From Bacterioplanoides sp. SCSIO 12839 (lineage in GTDB: Bacteria > Pseudomonadota > Gammaproteobacteria > Pseudomonadales > Oceanobacteraceae), in contig NZ_CP073745.1 in the NCBI RefSeq assembly GCF_024397975.1, positions 1,700,501 to 1,764,500 on the forward strand: 64,000 nucleotides of DNA, in the 5' to 3' direction. Every line of letters begins with the position of its first letter. The first letter of the stretch is position 1. Under the pieces are notes generated by a model. That model worked only from the letters and a program-made list of their open reading frames with translations. It was not told the origin of the DNA and did no database searches. The translations under genes and the position numbers were made by a program. Positions 34,806 to 44,500 of this stretch are shown piece by piece.

Positions 34806-37078
34806 TGGAGCAGATAAAAATAAGGCAAGATGAATTCTCGATTGATTATCGGGACGAACAGTTACCTGCGCTTTTTTGCCATCAAGACTCTGATTGTGAT
34901 TTTTCGACCTCTGGTGTTATTGACCTAGAAGGCTTTGAAGCACTCCGTACAGCAATCAATAGTGCTCGCCTGACTCTATTGATAGCCAGTGATCTGATCA
35001 AAAGCGAAGAAATAATCGAGCTGTTGCAGCAGACTGCTGATCGTGGCGTTCGAGTTTACCTGCTGGTGGGTGAGCCAAAGCGAAACAAAACTGCAATAGA
35101 TGCTCTATCTGGGCGTTGTCTGATTCGAACTGGGGTAGAACAGAAAGGAGCTTTAATGTTGGTTGACCACTCGACGACTGCGCCGACGGGTATGTTGATC
35201 ATGAACAGCGCTGTTTTTGAGGCATCTGATTCAAAAGCTTGGGCTGTCGAACTCGAAGAAAAACAGATAGAAGACTGTTTTCGTAGTTTTTGTAAATTGT
35301 TTTGGGAAAGCTCAAGCTCTGAGTGCTTGAATGAGGCGTCCGGCGCGTTTCAAAACACTCACCCTGATGGAGTCATTGTAACGAATCATTCACATCACTT
35401 GGTTGGAAGCCTTGGGAGTTGTATTCAGGCGTCTTTACAGAGCCTGACTGCAATCAGTTATCGAGACCATTATCGAGACGACGCGGAAGAACCTGGTGCT
35501 GGGCTTAGTGATTATCGTATGTTGCTTTCAAGCCAAAGCAAGAATATTGCTATCGCAGCACGTGACGGTGTTGCTCTAACCGATTCTTCTATCCCATCTC
35601 TCATATTGTCTGAAGAAGGTAATTGGCTGTTACCGGATGAAGCCGATTTCAGTAAAGCAAATTGGTGTTTAAGGCTGTCAAAAAGAGAGAGTCAGTCTAT
35701 TCATGATGCCTACGACCTGGCTATAGATGACGCTGCTTGGCACTATAAATCTGATTTTGCCATGCAAGATATTGCTAGCAACCAGCAGGTCCGGTTTGCA
35801 GATAACCCTGGTGATATTCAAAATCTTAAAGAAAAAAGAGCCCGCACATTAGAGGCAATTAGTACGGGTGATATTGACCAGTTCCTAAATGAAAGTGCTC
35901 AAGCCTTAGCGGGCGATTCTGTGAACTGGCAACAAGATTTTATGGCGTACCAGGTTGACTATGAAGTCGATATTCATCCTCCTTATGCTCCTTCTCAAGC
36001 GGTAAAAGATGATCTGTACTCGCATTGGGATGACGCAGAGACAGATTGGAAGAAGCGCTTGCAAGCTCTTGAAGGTAAGTTGATCTCTATTAATGAAAAG
36101 CAGCAAAGCATACCGGATCGGCTAACTGGTTTCATAAAGTCATTTTTGCTGGGGCAGAATCAATCCGTCAAGTCGATAAATCGTGAGCTCGATGCGTTAA
36201 AAGATTGGTCTGTCACTGCAGCAACTCCTGCAGGTCGGCTGGAGTACACGGGTCGAATTGATAAATTGATGGCAGAAATCGACAAGAGGGGAAGTGAAAC
36301 CGCTGCGAAAATTGATGAGGCTGAACAACATAGTCAATGGTTAGAAAAGAAGAAAGATTTAGAATGTAAACAGAGCAAAAAATCAGAGGTAGTTGATAGT
36401 AAAGAATCTGCCCGGGAAAAGCTGAAATCAGAAAAGGAAATGCAGCTTGAGGATATCGATAAGCAATTCCTCTCTCAATGGGCTGGAGCTTTTGGTAATC
36501 TAAATGACAAACAACTTGCTGGTGTGAAATTACCCAGTTTTCTCCATGGAAAAGTTCCGGTAGATACTGAGGAGGGCAGTAACTCTGAAGCTTTAGATAA
36601 AGTTATAGTCATGTCTCGTATGACGATTGAGCAAGCCAAGCAATGGAAGGGTGAAATAAAAAACAGCACCTGGAAAAAACATTATAAAGCCTTTGAGGGA
36701 GCAATGGAGTCCAGGGAGCGCTCAATAAATCAGCTTGATCGAAAGATTAAAGAAGCGGAGCAAATGCTGGAAAAAGCTCAATTGGATTTAGAAGCCGCAA
36801 ACGTGGAAATTGCTGATCACGGGTCTGAATTTAGCTACAAACCCAAGAAAGATAGTCTGGCGTTAGAGAAGCTACTTGGGATAGAAAACCAGAGCAAAGC
36901 GTCTTCCATATTTACCTGGCCAGACGAAGAGTTACCGGCAGAAGATACCGAGTTGCGGACACATGCGGGTAAGCGATATTTGGTGATTTCAACGACTGAG
37001 CAGTTAGCCGAAGCTAGAAAAGATGCTAAAAGGCTGGCGGCGAAAATCGTCTGTGATAGGGAGCAGATTAATGCCTGA
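34805..37078 (+). CDS. Protein with degenerate phospholipase D-like domain and long coiled coil
   Basis: Of 757 residues, about 40-180 look like one PLD-fold half: a leading helix/strand pair (LEGFEALRTAINSARLTLLI), RGVRVYLLVGEP, and KGALMLVDHS...GMLIMNS where an active PLD would have HxKxxxxD and GSxN. The His and Lys are replaced, so it is probably catalytically dead and may bind nucleic acid. Roughly residues 400-680 are highly charged and helical, consistent with coiled coil. I chose the ATG at 34805, preceded by GGAGG. Its stop overlaps the DUF2997 gene by 8 bases. Confidence 0.7.
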   Translation: MEQIKIRQDEFSIDYRDEQLPALFCHQDSDCDFSTSGVIDLEGFEALRTAINSARLTLLIASDLIKSEEIIELLQQTADRGVRVYLLVGEPKRNKTAIDALSGRCLIRTGVEQKGALMLVDHSTTAPTGMLIMNSAVFEASDSKAWAVELEEKQIEDCFRSFCKLFWESSSSECLNEASGAFQNTHPDGVIVTNHSHHLVGSLGSCIQASLQSLTAISYRDHYRDDAEEPGAGLSDYRMLLSSQSKNIAIAARDGVALTDSSIPSLILSEEGNWLLPDEADFSKANWCLRLSKRESQSIHDAYDLAIDDAAWHYKSDFAMQDIASNQQVRFADNPGDIQNLKEKRARTLEAISTGDIDQFLNESAQALAGDSVNWQQDFMAYQVDYEVDIHPPYAPSQAVKDDLYSHWDDAETDWKKRLQALEGKLISINEKQQSIPDRLTGFIKSFLLGQNQSVKSINRELDALKDWSVTAATPAGRLEYTGRIDKLMAEIDKRGSETAAKIDEAEQHSQWLEKKKDLECKQSKKSEVVDSKESAREKLKSEKEMQLEDIDKQFLSQWAGAFGNLNDKQLAGVKLPSFLHGKVPVDTEEGSNSEALDKVIVMSRMTIEQAKQWKGEIKNSTWKKHYKAFEGAMESRERSINQLDRKIKEAEQMLEKAQLDLEAANVEIADHGSEFSYKPKKDSLALEKLLGIENQSKASSIFTWPDEELPAEDTELRTHAGKRYLVISTTEQLAEARKDAKRLAAKIVCDREQINA

Positions 37079-37274
37079 ACAAAAAGTGGTCATCACCATT
37101 GATGAAGAGGGCTCTGTACATGCCAAAACCAGTGGTTTTAAAGGGGAGAGTTGCCTTGAAGCACTGGATGAGTTGCTCAATCTTGAGGGTGGGGTGAGTC
37201 AGCTAAAAAAAACGGATGAATACCACCAGCAGCAAACGATACAGAAGACTCGCTTGCAGAAAGTAGGGAGGTAG
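37071..37274 (+). CDS. DUF2997-like small protein
   Basis: The 67-residue protein MPEQKVVITIDEEGSVHAKT... has the DUF2997 pattern: a short beta hairpin (VVITIDEEGSV), then GFKGESCLEALDELLNLEG with its central cysteine. In cyanobacteria and other bacteria DUF2997 genes accompany ycf35 (DUF1257) and ycf46-like genes, and both occur here. Its start overlaps the previous gene by 8 bases. The biochemical role of the family is unknown. Confidence 0.75.
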   Translation: MPEQKVVITIDEEGSVHAKTSGFKGESCLEALDELLNLEGGVSQLKKTDEYHQQQTIQKTRLQKVGR

Positions 37275-37279
37275 CCTGC

Positions 37280-37792
37280 ATGAGTGCAGTAATTAAAACA
37301 GCAACGCCTTTTTTGATTGAGTCAGTATTGATACAGGCGTTAGAAGCATTGGGTGTAGAGCCTCAGAAAGTCAGCAGTGAAATGCAAATGTCTTTGGCTC
37401 AACGAAACCAAATTCAAACAGGTGATATTTTAACTAACCGTAGTGACTATAACGGCCGTCAATTATTTCGTCGTCAAGGTGAGCGCTGGATTCTCCTGCA
37501 TGATGGTGACGAAATGAACGGGCGTGTTGTTAGCCAGCTGACGAATCGCAGATACACAGCCGTTAGTAAATTTCTGGTTGAGCTCGGAGACAAATATGAA
37601 ACTGCGTATAAAGCGCATTTAGAAGATCTGGCAGAGAAGGAACGAATCCGACTGGAAGAGGAAAGAAAAGCGCGAGTCGAAGCGACCAGGCAGCAAGCAA
37701 TCGAGAAGGCTAGAGCGCAGGGTTATTCCGTGAAAGAAAGCCGCAATGCAAAAGGCCAAATACAACTTGTACTAACCAGGACAGTGAGTTGA
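37280..37792 (+). CDS. DUF1257/Ycf35-like protein
   Basis: The 170-residue protein has a C-terminus that fits the DUF1257 (Ycf35) family: a charged helix, then ARAQGYSVKESRNAKGQIQL and VLTR, where the family has a conserved helix followed by a two-strand tail ending in a basic/aromatic residue. The N-terminal half is more divergent (FLIESVLIQALEALGV, YNGRQLFRRQGERWILLHDG). GGAGG lies just upstream of the ATG. DUF1257 proteins co-occur with Ycf46 ATPases. The stop overlaps the next gene by four bases. Confidence 0.65.
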   Translation: MSAVIKTATPFLIESVLIQALEALGVEPQKVSSEMQMSLAQRNQIQTGDILTNRSDYNGRQLFRRQGERWILLHDGDEMNGRVVSQLTNRRYTAVSKFLVELGDKYETAYKAHLEDLAEKERIRLEEERKARVEATRQQAIEKARAQGYSVKESRNAKGQIQLVLTRTVS

Positions 37793-38376
37793 CGTTTGGA
37801 AACTGCTTCAATGTGGCTAACATCAAGGAATCAAGTCAGATATATGGCCCAGGGAAGCGCTTTGTGATTTGGCTTCAGGGCTGCACTTTAGCCTGTAAAG
37901 GTTGCTGGAATGTAGATATGTGGTCTAGTCGTCCGGAGCACTTAATCGACCGGCAGGCGCTGTTAGAGCAAATCCTGAACTCCAACGATATCGAAGGCGT
38001 AACGTTTCTCGGAGGGGAACCTCTGCAGCAGACTGACAACCTGATCTGGTTGTTGCAGCAACTCAGGAGTAGCGGCCTGAGCTCCATGTTGTTTAGTGGC
38101 TATGAGATTGAAGAGATAAAGGCTGATCCTGTTAAGTCTATAAGTCTTGAGTACACAGATATCTTAGTTTCGGGTCGTTACAAGCAAGAGGTACGCAATA
38201 TCAATTTACTCTGGCGCGGTTCTGAAAATCAGCAAGTTCTTTTTTTAAGTGAACGCTATCAAGATTACGAGATTCTGGAATGTAATCAGGTTGAAGTAAT
38301 GATAGATGAGTTTGCTGCGACTACGGTATTGGGGTTTCCGGAAGGTGACAATGATCTATTTGTCAAAATATGGTAA
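37789..38376 (+). CDS. Radical-SAM 4Fe-4S protein, NrdG/pyruvate-formate-lyase activase-like
   Basis: The 195-residue protein carries the radical SAM cluster motif GCTLACKGCW (Cys32, Cys36, Cys39) preceded by PGKRFVIWLQ, and the SAM-binding GGEPLQQ at 75-81. The length and simple architecture match activating enzymes such as NrdG and the 4Fe-4S single-domain group. No glycyl-radical enzyme is encoded nearby, so its target may be another operon member or RNA, nucleotide or protein. The start is a TTG at 37789 overlapping the previous stop (TTGA); an internal GTG would cut conserved sequence. Confidence 0.85.
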   Translation: MTFGNCFNVANIKESSQIYGPGKRFVIWLQGCTLACKGCWNVDMWSSRPEHLIDRQALLEQILNSNDIEGVTFLGGEPLQQTDNLIWLLQQLRSSGLSSMLFSGYEIEEIKADPVKSISLEYTDILVSGRYKQEVRNINLLWRGSENQQVLFLSERYQDYEILECNQVEVMIDEFAATTVLGFPEGDNDLFVKIW

Positions 38377-38594
38377 TGTTCGAAGTTTTATAGGGGCGAG
38401 TCGGATAATCAAATGGTAGGGCAAAAAATCCTTAGCATTCGACGCCTCAGAACCCAATTTAGTGTATATGTTTGGCATACAAAGCGCCGACGTGTTTGTA
38501 GTAGTGCAGTTCAGTGTCGGTAAGGGCCTGTTTGTCAGGGCTTGGTTACAAGTATTGGCGTTGATATTTTTATATTTTGTCACATGGATGATGC

Positions 38595-40163
38595 ATGAAC
38601 TTCCTTCAGTTATTAGAAACACTAGCCCGGTCATCGGCTGAGGCTGTTTCAACACTCAGCAAGTCGTCAGACGAAGTTGAAGACCTACGATCTTATCTAT
38701 ACGTAGAAACCGAAATAGAAAGCCGCTTCTTAGATGCTCTAAAAGCGACAGGTACTGCTCAATCAATTATTTTCATTTGCGGGTCTAGTGGTGACGGAAA
38801 ATCTGAAATCCTCCGGCGTCATCATTCCGTGTACAAAGATGATTTCCTTTATCATCTTGATGCTACCCATAGTTTCAAGCCAGATCAAAGTGCGGTTGAA
38901 GCGCTAAACGAGCTGTTTGACCGACATCAGTCGAGTGATAAACCACTGATTGTTGGAATTAACATTGGGATGTTATTCAACTTCCAGAACAGCGGGGATG
39001 AACGCCATGAAGAAATTAAACAAGCGATTGGTCGTTTTATCAGTGGCGAGCGCTCATTTGATAACTATCAATTTCTGAGTTTTGAAGACTACCCTAAGTT
39101 CAGCCTGGATGAAGGCAAGGTTGGTTCTGATTTTGTTTCCGAACTTCTGGCCAAGGTCACTGCTGCCGATGAAAAGAATCCTCTGTATCGTGCCTACTTG
39201 AAAGACGCGGATAAATATCATCAGCTTGTCTATCAGAATTACCGTATTCTTCAGGAGCCTGAAGTTCAGGCATTAATTGTACAGACCCTGCTACACGCTC
39301 GATTGAAATATGATCAATTCTTGTCTGCACGAGCGCTATTGGACTTTATCTATAACCTGATTGCAGGTGATTCAGTATTGTTCGATAACCTCTTCCTGTC
39401 ACCGGGGGATGGCTTATCAAATAGCTTGAGGAGTCTTGATCCTTGCTTACTGAGATCACAACGAATCGACGAGTTTGTTGTTCAACGCTCTCTCAGTGTC
39501 TTAGATTCAGAATTCGATGAGTTCAAAAGTGCATTCATGGAAAAATATGGAAACCATGAAATGCCCCCGAACTCTTGGGTTCGAGCTTTTTATGTGTTGA
39601 TAGGCGTTGATGTTGGTAACAACTACCACAAAGCCTTCTCAGGCGATTTTCGCTGTAAGCTCTTCGAAGATTATATTCATGTTTGGCAGCTACATCAGAC
39701 ATTAAATGATAAAAAGCAGCTTCGTGAATTCTACGATAAGACTCTGATAGCGAGTCTGATTAAGTTTGCAAATCGTCTTCTTACCGGGCTTGGCAACGAT
39801 GGTATTTACCTTGCTGAGCGAAATGGCGTGACCATAACTACCAAACTGCGGATAGCCATGGATACGAAGGCTCTGGAAAGCCCTGTTTCCAGCCAGATTC
39901 ACAGCTTTAATGCTGCAATCAAGGTCGGAGATGAGTCGATTAAGACTTTTCCTGTGACTATTTCATTTCTTGAGTTGGCAGAACGCATAATGTCGGGTTA
40001 CAGGCCAAACAGGCACGATAAAAACACCATCGTGATTCTTGAAGAGGTGATCGACGAAGTCGCACAGGTTGCGTCAAGGAACGGCTCGCTGACTTTTATC
40101 AAAGATACCTACGAATGGTCGCTTCTGTTAGAAGACGATGAATTCATTGTGGAGGCTTGCTGA
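38595..40163 (+). CDS. dptF: Phosphorothioation-dependent restriction protein DptF
   Basis: DptF (DndF) is part of the DndFGH restriction complex that attacks DNA lacking phosphorothioate marks. The 522-residue protein has a P-loop GSSGDGKS at 63-70 (IIFICGSSGDGKSEILRRHH) and the family context of DptG and DptH directly downstream. The DptG start overlaps its stop by one base with GGAGG ahead. It follows a 218-base gap that should hold the dpt promoter. Confidence 0.9.
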   Translation: MNFLQLLETLARSSAEAVSTLSKSSDEVEDLRSYLYVETEIESRFLDALKATGTAQSIIFICGSSGDGKSEILRRHHSVYKDDFLYHLDATHSFKPDQSAVEALNELFDRHQSSDKPLIVGINIGMLFNFQNSGDERHEEIKQAIGRFISGERSFDNYQFLSFEDYPKFSLDEGKVGSDFVSELLAKVTAADEKNPLYRAYLKDADKYHQLVYQNYRILQEPEVQALIVQTLLHARLKYDQFLSARALLDFIYNLIAGDSVLFDNLFLSPGDGLSNSLRSLDPCLLRSQRIDEFVVQRSLSVLDSEFDEFKSAFMEKYGNHEMPPNSWVRAFYVLIGVDVGNNYHKAFSGDFRCKLFEDYIHVWQLHQTLNDKKQLREFYDKTLIASLIKFANRLLTGLGNDGIYLAERNGVTITTKLRIAMDTKALESPVSSQIHSFNAAIKVGDESIKTFPVTISFLELAERIMSGYRPNRHDKNTIVILEEVIDEVAQVASRNGSLTFIKDTYEWSLLLEDDEFIVEAC

Positions 40164-41509
40164 TGAGTATTAAGGAAAATCTACAAGCCGCAGCAGTGGT
40201 AGCGATAAAAGATCGAAATTTTGTGAACCATTTTCTGACGTTTCGCCAGCAGCGAGGTGAGAAGATTAGTGACCCTGATGTTATGGCAGTTGCCGGTGAG
40301 ATACTCTCTATCGCCTGGCGGAAAGCATTAAAAAAAGGAGCTTCGCTCGAGAAGTACACAGAAGCTTGCATAAAGAGATTATCAAGCAAAGTTGCGGATG
40401 ATGAGTTTGAAACTCTGTTACGGCATATGTACTTCAGCGATGATGCAAAAGGGCTTTTTCAGGTATCGCCAGAATTCATGCTGTTTAAGGCTGGGAACGC
40501 TTCCTCAGGTAATACTCGACATGTTGGAACTGTTCTGGGAAATATGCTTCTATCCAGGCCTGAGGTGAAGCCGGGAAAGCCTGAGAATCTGAACTTCTTG
40601 GAGGCTGAGTTATTGGCTGAGTTTCAGTCATTTTCTTCTGGTTTTTCGACAGCATGCGCTACCGAAGATTACTTACCTTTTATGGGGGATGTCTTTGCTA
40701 AAGATTTAGCTCTGTTGTGCTGTTATCCAAGTTATATGATGCAGAACCTGAAAGCTTTTGTAGGGTTGTACAATTTTCTGTACAGTGCTCAGTTGGCTAT
40801 GAATCTACGCAGTTGGCGTACAGAGCCTGCCAGCAAACCGCTGTACTTCATAATGGATACCGAGCGTGCAAGTAACGAGCGCACTTATGTGCGTGAGGCT
40901 TTAAGTTCTTTACTTGATTACGTGGAAGATCTTTTCCCAGTATTGTCCGCGCTGGAATACTTCAACCAACCTGATAACAAGGAAGCCAAACGGTATCCGT
41001 TGTGGAAGCACTATCAGTACATCAAGGCGCTGTCTGGCGAGGAGTTAGATGAACTCAATTCCGGCCTCAAGATATTTCTCGAAAGTTACCGTAGTACACG
41101 AGGGCGTGGGTCATGGAAGGGTGATCTAAATACCAGTGAAGACATCTTTAAGGCTATTACGAAGACGGCTACCGAAATATTCAGCCAGCCACGTTCAAGT
41201 CAATTGACGGTTAACAGAAAGGTCGTAGCCTCATTTGAAACTGAGATCGCACGTCATTTTATTCAGAATCGAAAACGAGGTGGTCGTGTTCTTATTATGA
41301 ATCAGGATTACCTGCTTCTACTGACGAATTTGGCCGTCGGTGCCAGGGATAAGCTTCAGTATCAACAATTGATTAAAGAATTTAAGCACCGGGGCGTCTG
41401 GTTTGATCAGCAATCACAACAAGCATTAATAGAATTTTACGAGCGAGTAGGAAATCTTGAACGGATGAGTGACAGCGGGGATGCGGTATATGTCCGAAAA
41501 ACAATTTGA
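40163..41509 (+). CDS. dptG: Phosphorothioation-dependent restriction protein DptG
   Basis: DptG (DndG) is the middle subunit of the DndFGH restriction machinery. The 448-residue protein has no nucleotide-binding motif and is largely helical, as expected for the family. The assignment rests on its position between DptF and the HerA-like DptH and on its length. I chose the ATG at 40163 (MSIKENLQAAAVV), preceded by GGAGG. It overlaps dptH by 20 bases. Confidence 0.88.
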   Translation: MSIKENLQAAAVVAIKDRNFVNHFLTFRQQRGEKISDPDVMAVAGEILSIAWRKALKKGASLEKYTEACIKRLSSKVADDEFETLLRHMYFSDDAKGLFQVSPEFMLFKAGNASSGNTRHVGTVLGNMLLSRPEVKPGKPENLNFLEAELLAEFQSFSSGFSTACATEDYLPFMGDVFAKDLALLCCYPSYMMQNLKAFVGLYNFLYSAQLAMNLRSWRTEPASKPLYFIMDTERASNERTYVREALSSLLDYVEDLFPVLSALEYFNQPDNKEAKRYPLWKHYQYIKALSGEELDELNSGLKIFLESYRSTRGRGSWKGDLNTSEDIFKAITKTATEIFSQPRSSQLTVNRKVVASFETEIARHFIQNRKRGGRVLIMNQDYLLLLTNLAVGARDKLQYQQLIKEFKHRGVWFDQQSQQALIEFYERVGNLERMSDSGDAVYVRKTI

Positions 41510-44500
41510 AGGTTTTCTCGTACGCCATTTGAAGGACTGGCTGACAAGCAGGCTTAAGCCTGGTGATCGCTTTCAGTTCCGATCAACCGATCCGGATAAC
41601 ACGGTACGATTACTGTCTGCCTTGCATGATTCAGCTGATGGAACTGTTGATGATGAAGGTACCAGTCTCAGCTATTTGGATGTAAATGATATTCAGTTGC
41701 TTATTGCCGGGCATGCGGAGGAAAAGTCAGTAGAACAGGGCTGTTATACCGATAACTATTTAGCAAAACTCAGAGACCGCGTTGTTGATGATAGACGTGC
41801 TCTGATAATGGTTCATAACAGTTCACTCGATACGATTACTAACAGTACGTTCGACCTTGCGCATACAGGTGCTATTTGGTCCGTCGCTAAGATTCGGGAC
41901 CTTCTGGAAGGGTTGATCGATGAGAGTATGACGAATCGTGATACTTCCAAGTGTTTACTTGATCTGCAGACAAAGATTGTTGCGTCTGATGGTGCAAGCA
42001 TTTTTGGCTATCGCAGCCTTTACGAGTCGATGATCGACGGAGATCTCAGATTTGATGAGTTAGGGCTGTTTAATGACCCGCATTTGACCGACTCATGGGG
42101 CGGTGCGACAACGTCCCCAAATCAACGCCAGATCGAACGCCGATTGGAAGAAAACCGGAAGCTCAGGTCTGATATTGAATTTGAAATAGAGCATCATCCA
42201 GCCGAAATTGAAGATCGTTTAACTCAGTTCGGTGGAAAGTTTGTAAAGGATAACTTTGTAAACAGTGATGAATGGAAAAATCGCACTTATGACGAATTCG
42301 TTTCTGAAATCCAAAAGCAGAAGAAACAGGCACTAGAGTTGGTCGATGTTGTGGCCGCAACTGGGAATCTTCAACGACGTAGTAAGAAAGAAACGGCAGC
42401 GGGGCAAAGAGAGCAAAATGTTCTCTTACAGGTTCCTGAAGATCAAAGTACATTCCAGATTGATCTTAAGTTTACTGGCGCTCGAACCGAAAAGAGTGAA
42501 TTTGAGATTCAGCCAAAAAAAGCAGTGAAACTACTGGAATTGAGTCATAAACCTCGAGGGAATAACACGACGTTCACGATCTCAGGAGCGATGACTCAGG
42601 AGCCCTTGTTCTTTTCAGTAAGAACAAGGCGAGAATTATCCAGTGAGCAATTCAAGTTCCAATGTCTGGTGCTGCCCGAGGGGAGGTTCTGCTTTGACGA
42701 TATTGTTAATAAATATCTGATCAAAGCGACGGGTCGTGGCCAAACACTTGTTATTCAGTCCGACGTTCAGTTACTGGTGACTAACCCTGAGCTTGAATCA
42801 TCCGTCACGTTGAACGATAATGATGAAGTTATCGACGTAGATGAGGTCGGAACACTAGATTATCGGCAGATCTATGATGAATCAGATGAAGTCCGATTTA
42901 TTCTGAAAAGCGGTGCCACTGAGTTGCCTGTTCATGTAGAAGGAGAGTCCGCTAAAGAGTCGCTGACCCTTCCACTTCTAATGGATACATCACGCGCCCG
43001 TCATATGTTTAATGACGACTACTATGGTGTATACAAAGAATCAAAAGGCACTGTTGTAGTAGAAAACCAAGAAGTCATGCAGTTATTTCTGCGCAAACAG
43101 CTGCTTGATGCTGAGTGGGAATTTATTGCATCAGAACTGGTGTGCTGGGATGCATCAAAAGAGAAAGGCTTACCTGCAGTTGGTTTGACAGCCTTTCCGG
43201 AACTGCAGAGCCTGCATCAAAGCTATCTCGCATTTCTCGCTCACTTCAAATCTGGAAATCGCCGCACTTTGCCCTCGCTCGAGGGGTGGGGGCCAGAGCT
43301 GGTTCAACGGGCTAAAACGTATGTGAGCGAATATCTCAGTTACCTCGAAACTGTCGAGCGTGGCAAGACGTTGTCCCCTGCTACTAAGTTAGTGATGAAA
43401 CTCGGTACAGCTAATATTCGTGATGCTGAAGAGAATCGCGTTAAAAGCTACCTTACGCCGTTTCATCCGTTGATACTTGCTTACTATCTATACCTCATCG
43501 AGAACATATTGGCGGATGGTGATGACCTGAGCTTCCGTACGCTGCCAGAAGTGACTCTCAAGCGCTTGACCGCTCGAGGGCTGATTCCGCATCTGTTTGA
43601 TGATAAACAGCAATATAGTTACACCCAGACCGTCGATGAAAACGCCTTTTGGTTAGAGATCGTTCCTCGTGAGGACAGTAGCTTTGATTACATCGGCAAA
43701 TTGGTAAAGCGTAAGATTGAGGAGTTTACTGAAACCTTCTCACGTTTGTTCGATACTGTTTCATCGGCTCCTGTGCTGATAAATTCGGTCAATAACGCAG
43801 AAAACCGTGAACTCTTCCGTGGCCTGCTAGCGTATTACATTGAGCATCTGGAAGAAGGTCGTTATATCCATGTAAATCTATATGACGATGACGAAATTGA
43901 AACCGAGTTCGACCTGTTTGCCGAAATGGCGACCTACGATGATATTAAAGACAGATATGATCTCGACAAAGGTAAGGCTAAGCGTAATACCGACACGATT
44001 GTTGATGTTCTGCGCACCCGCCTGACCTTCAGTAAGTTCCTCAATCGTAAGATAGAACAGCAAGCTTATGCTCATCTGACATTCTTTAAGAACAATCAGG
44101 TAGTGGATGCTCGTGATAACAATATCGATGAGCACCTTTCTGGTGTAGCGTGTGGCGGCTTGTTGAATGGTGAATCATCGCGTAGCGAGAACGACGCCTA
44201 CTTTACTGCCTTTGGTTTGAAGGGCGTTGATTATTCGGATAAGGCGCATCTAAAAATCGCCCGCTTGTTTGGAGCGATGTGGCGTCCTTCAAAATTGAAC
44301 AACGACTCTTACCACGAGCACTCGGCTATTAGTCTTGCCGTCAGTGATTCGGTGAAGAAGCTACTGGATAAGTCTTACGACAGCTCTGTTTGGGTAACTA
44401 TTGTTGACCCGAAAGTAACGCTGGATTTCTTTTCCAAATCAGATGACGTCATTCTGATCCACTACTCAGACCAGTACACCAGCTCAGCTGGCTATGATGC

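Noticed and set aside
28186-38376. Operon as a BREX, DISARM or Mokosh system
   Set aside because: There is no BrxC/PglZ pair, no methylase with DrmA/DrmB, and the PLD-like part is degenerate and separate from the helicase. The Ycf35 and DUF2997 members fit none of these.
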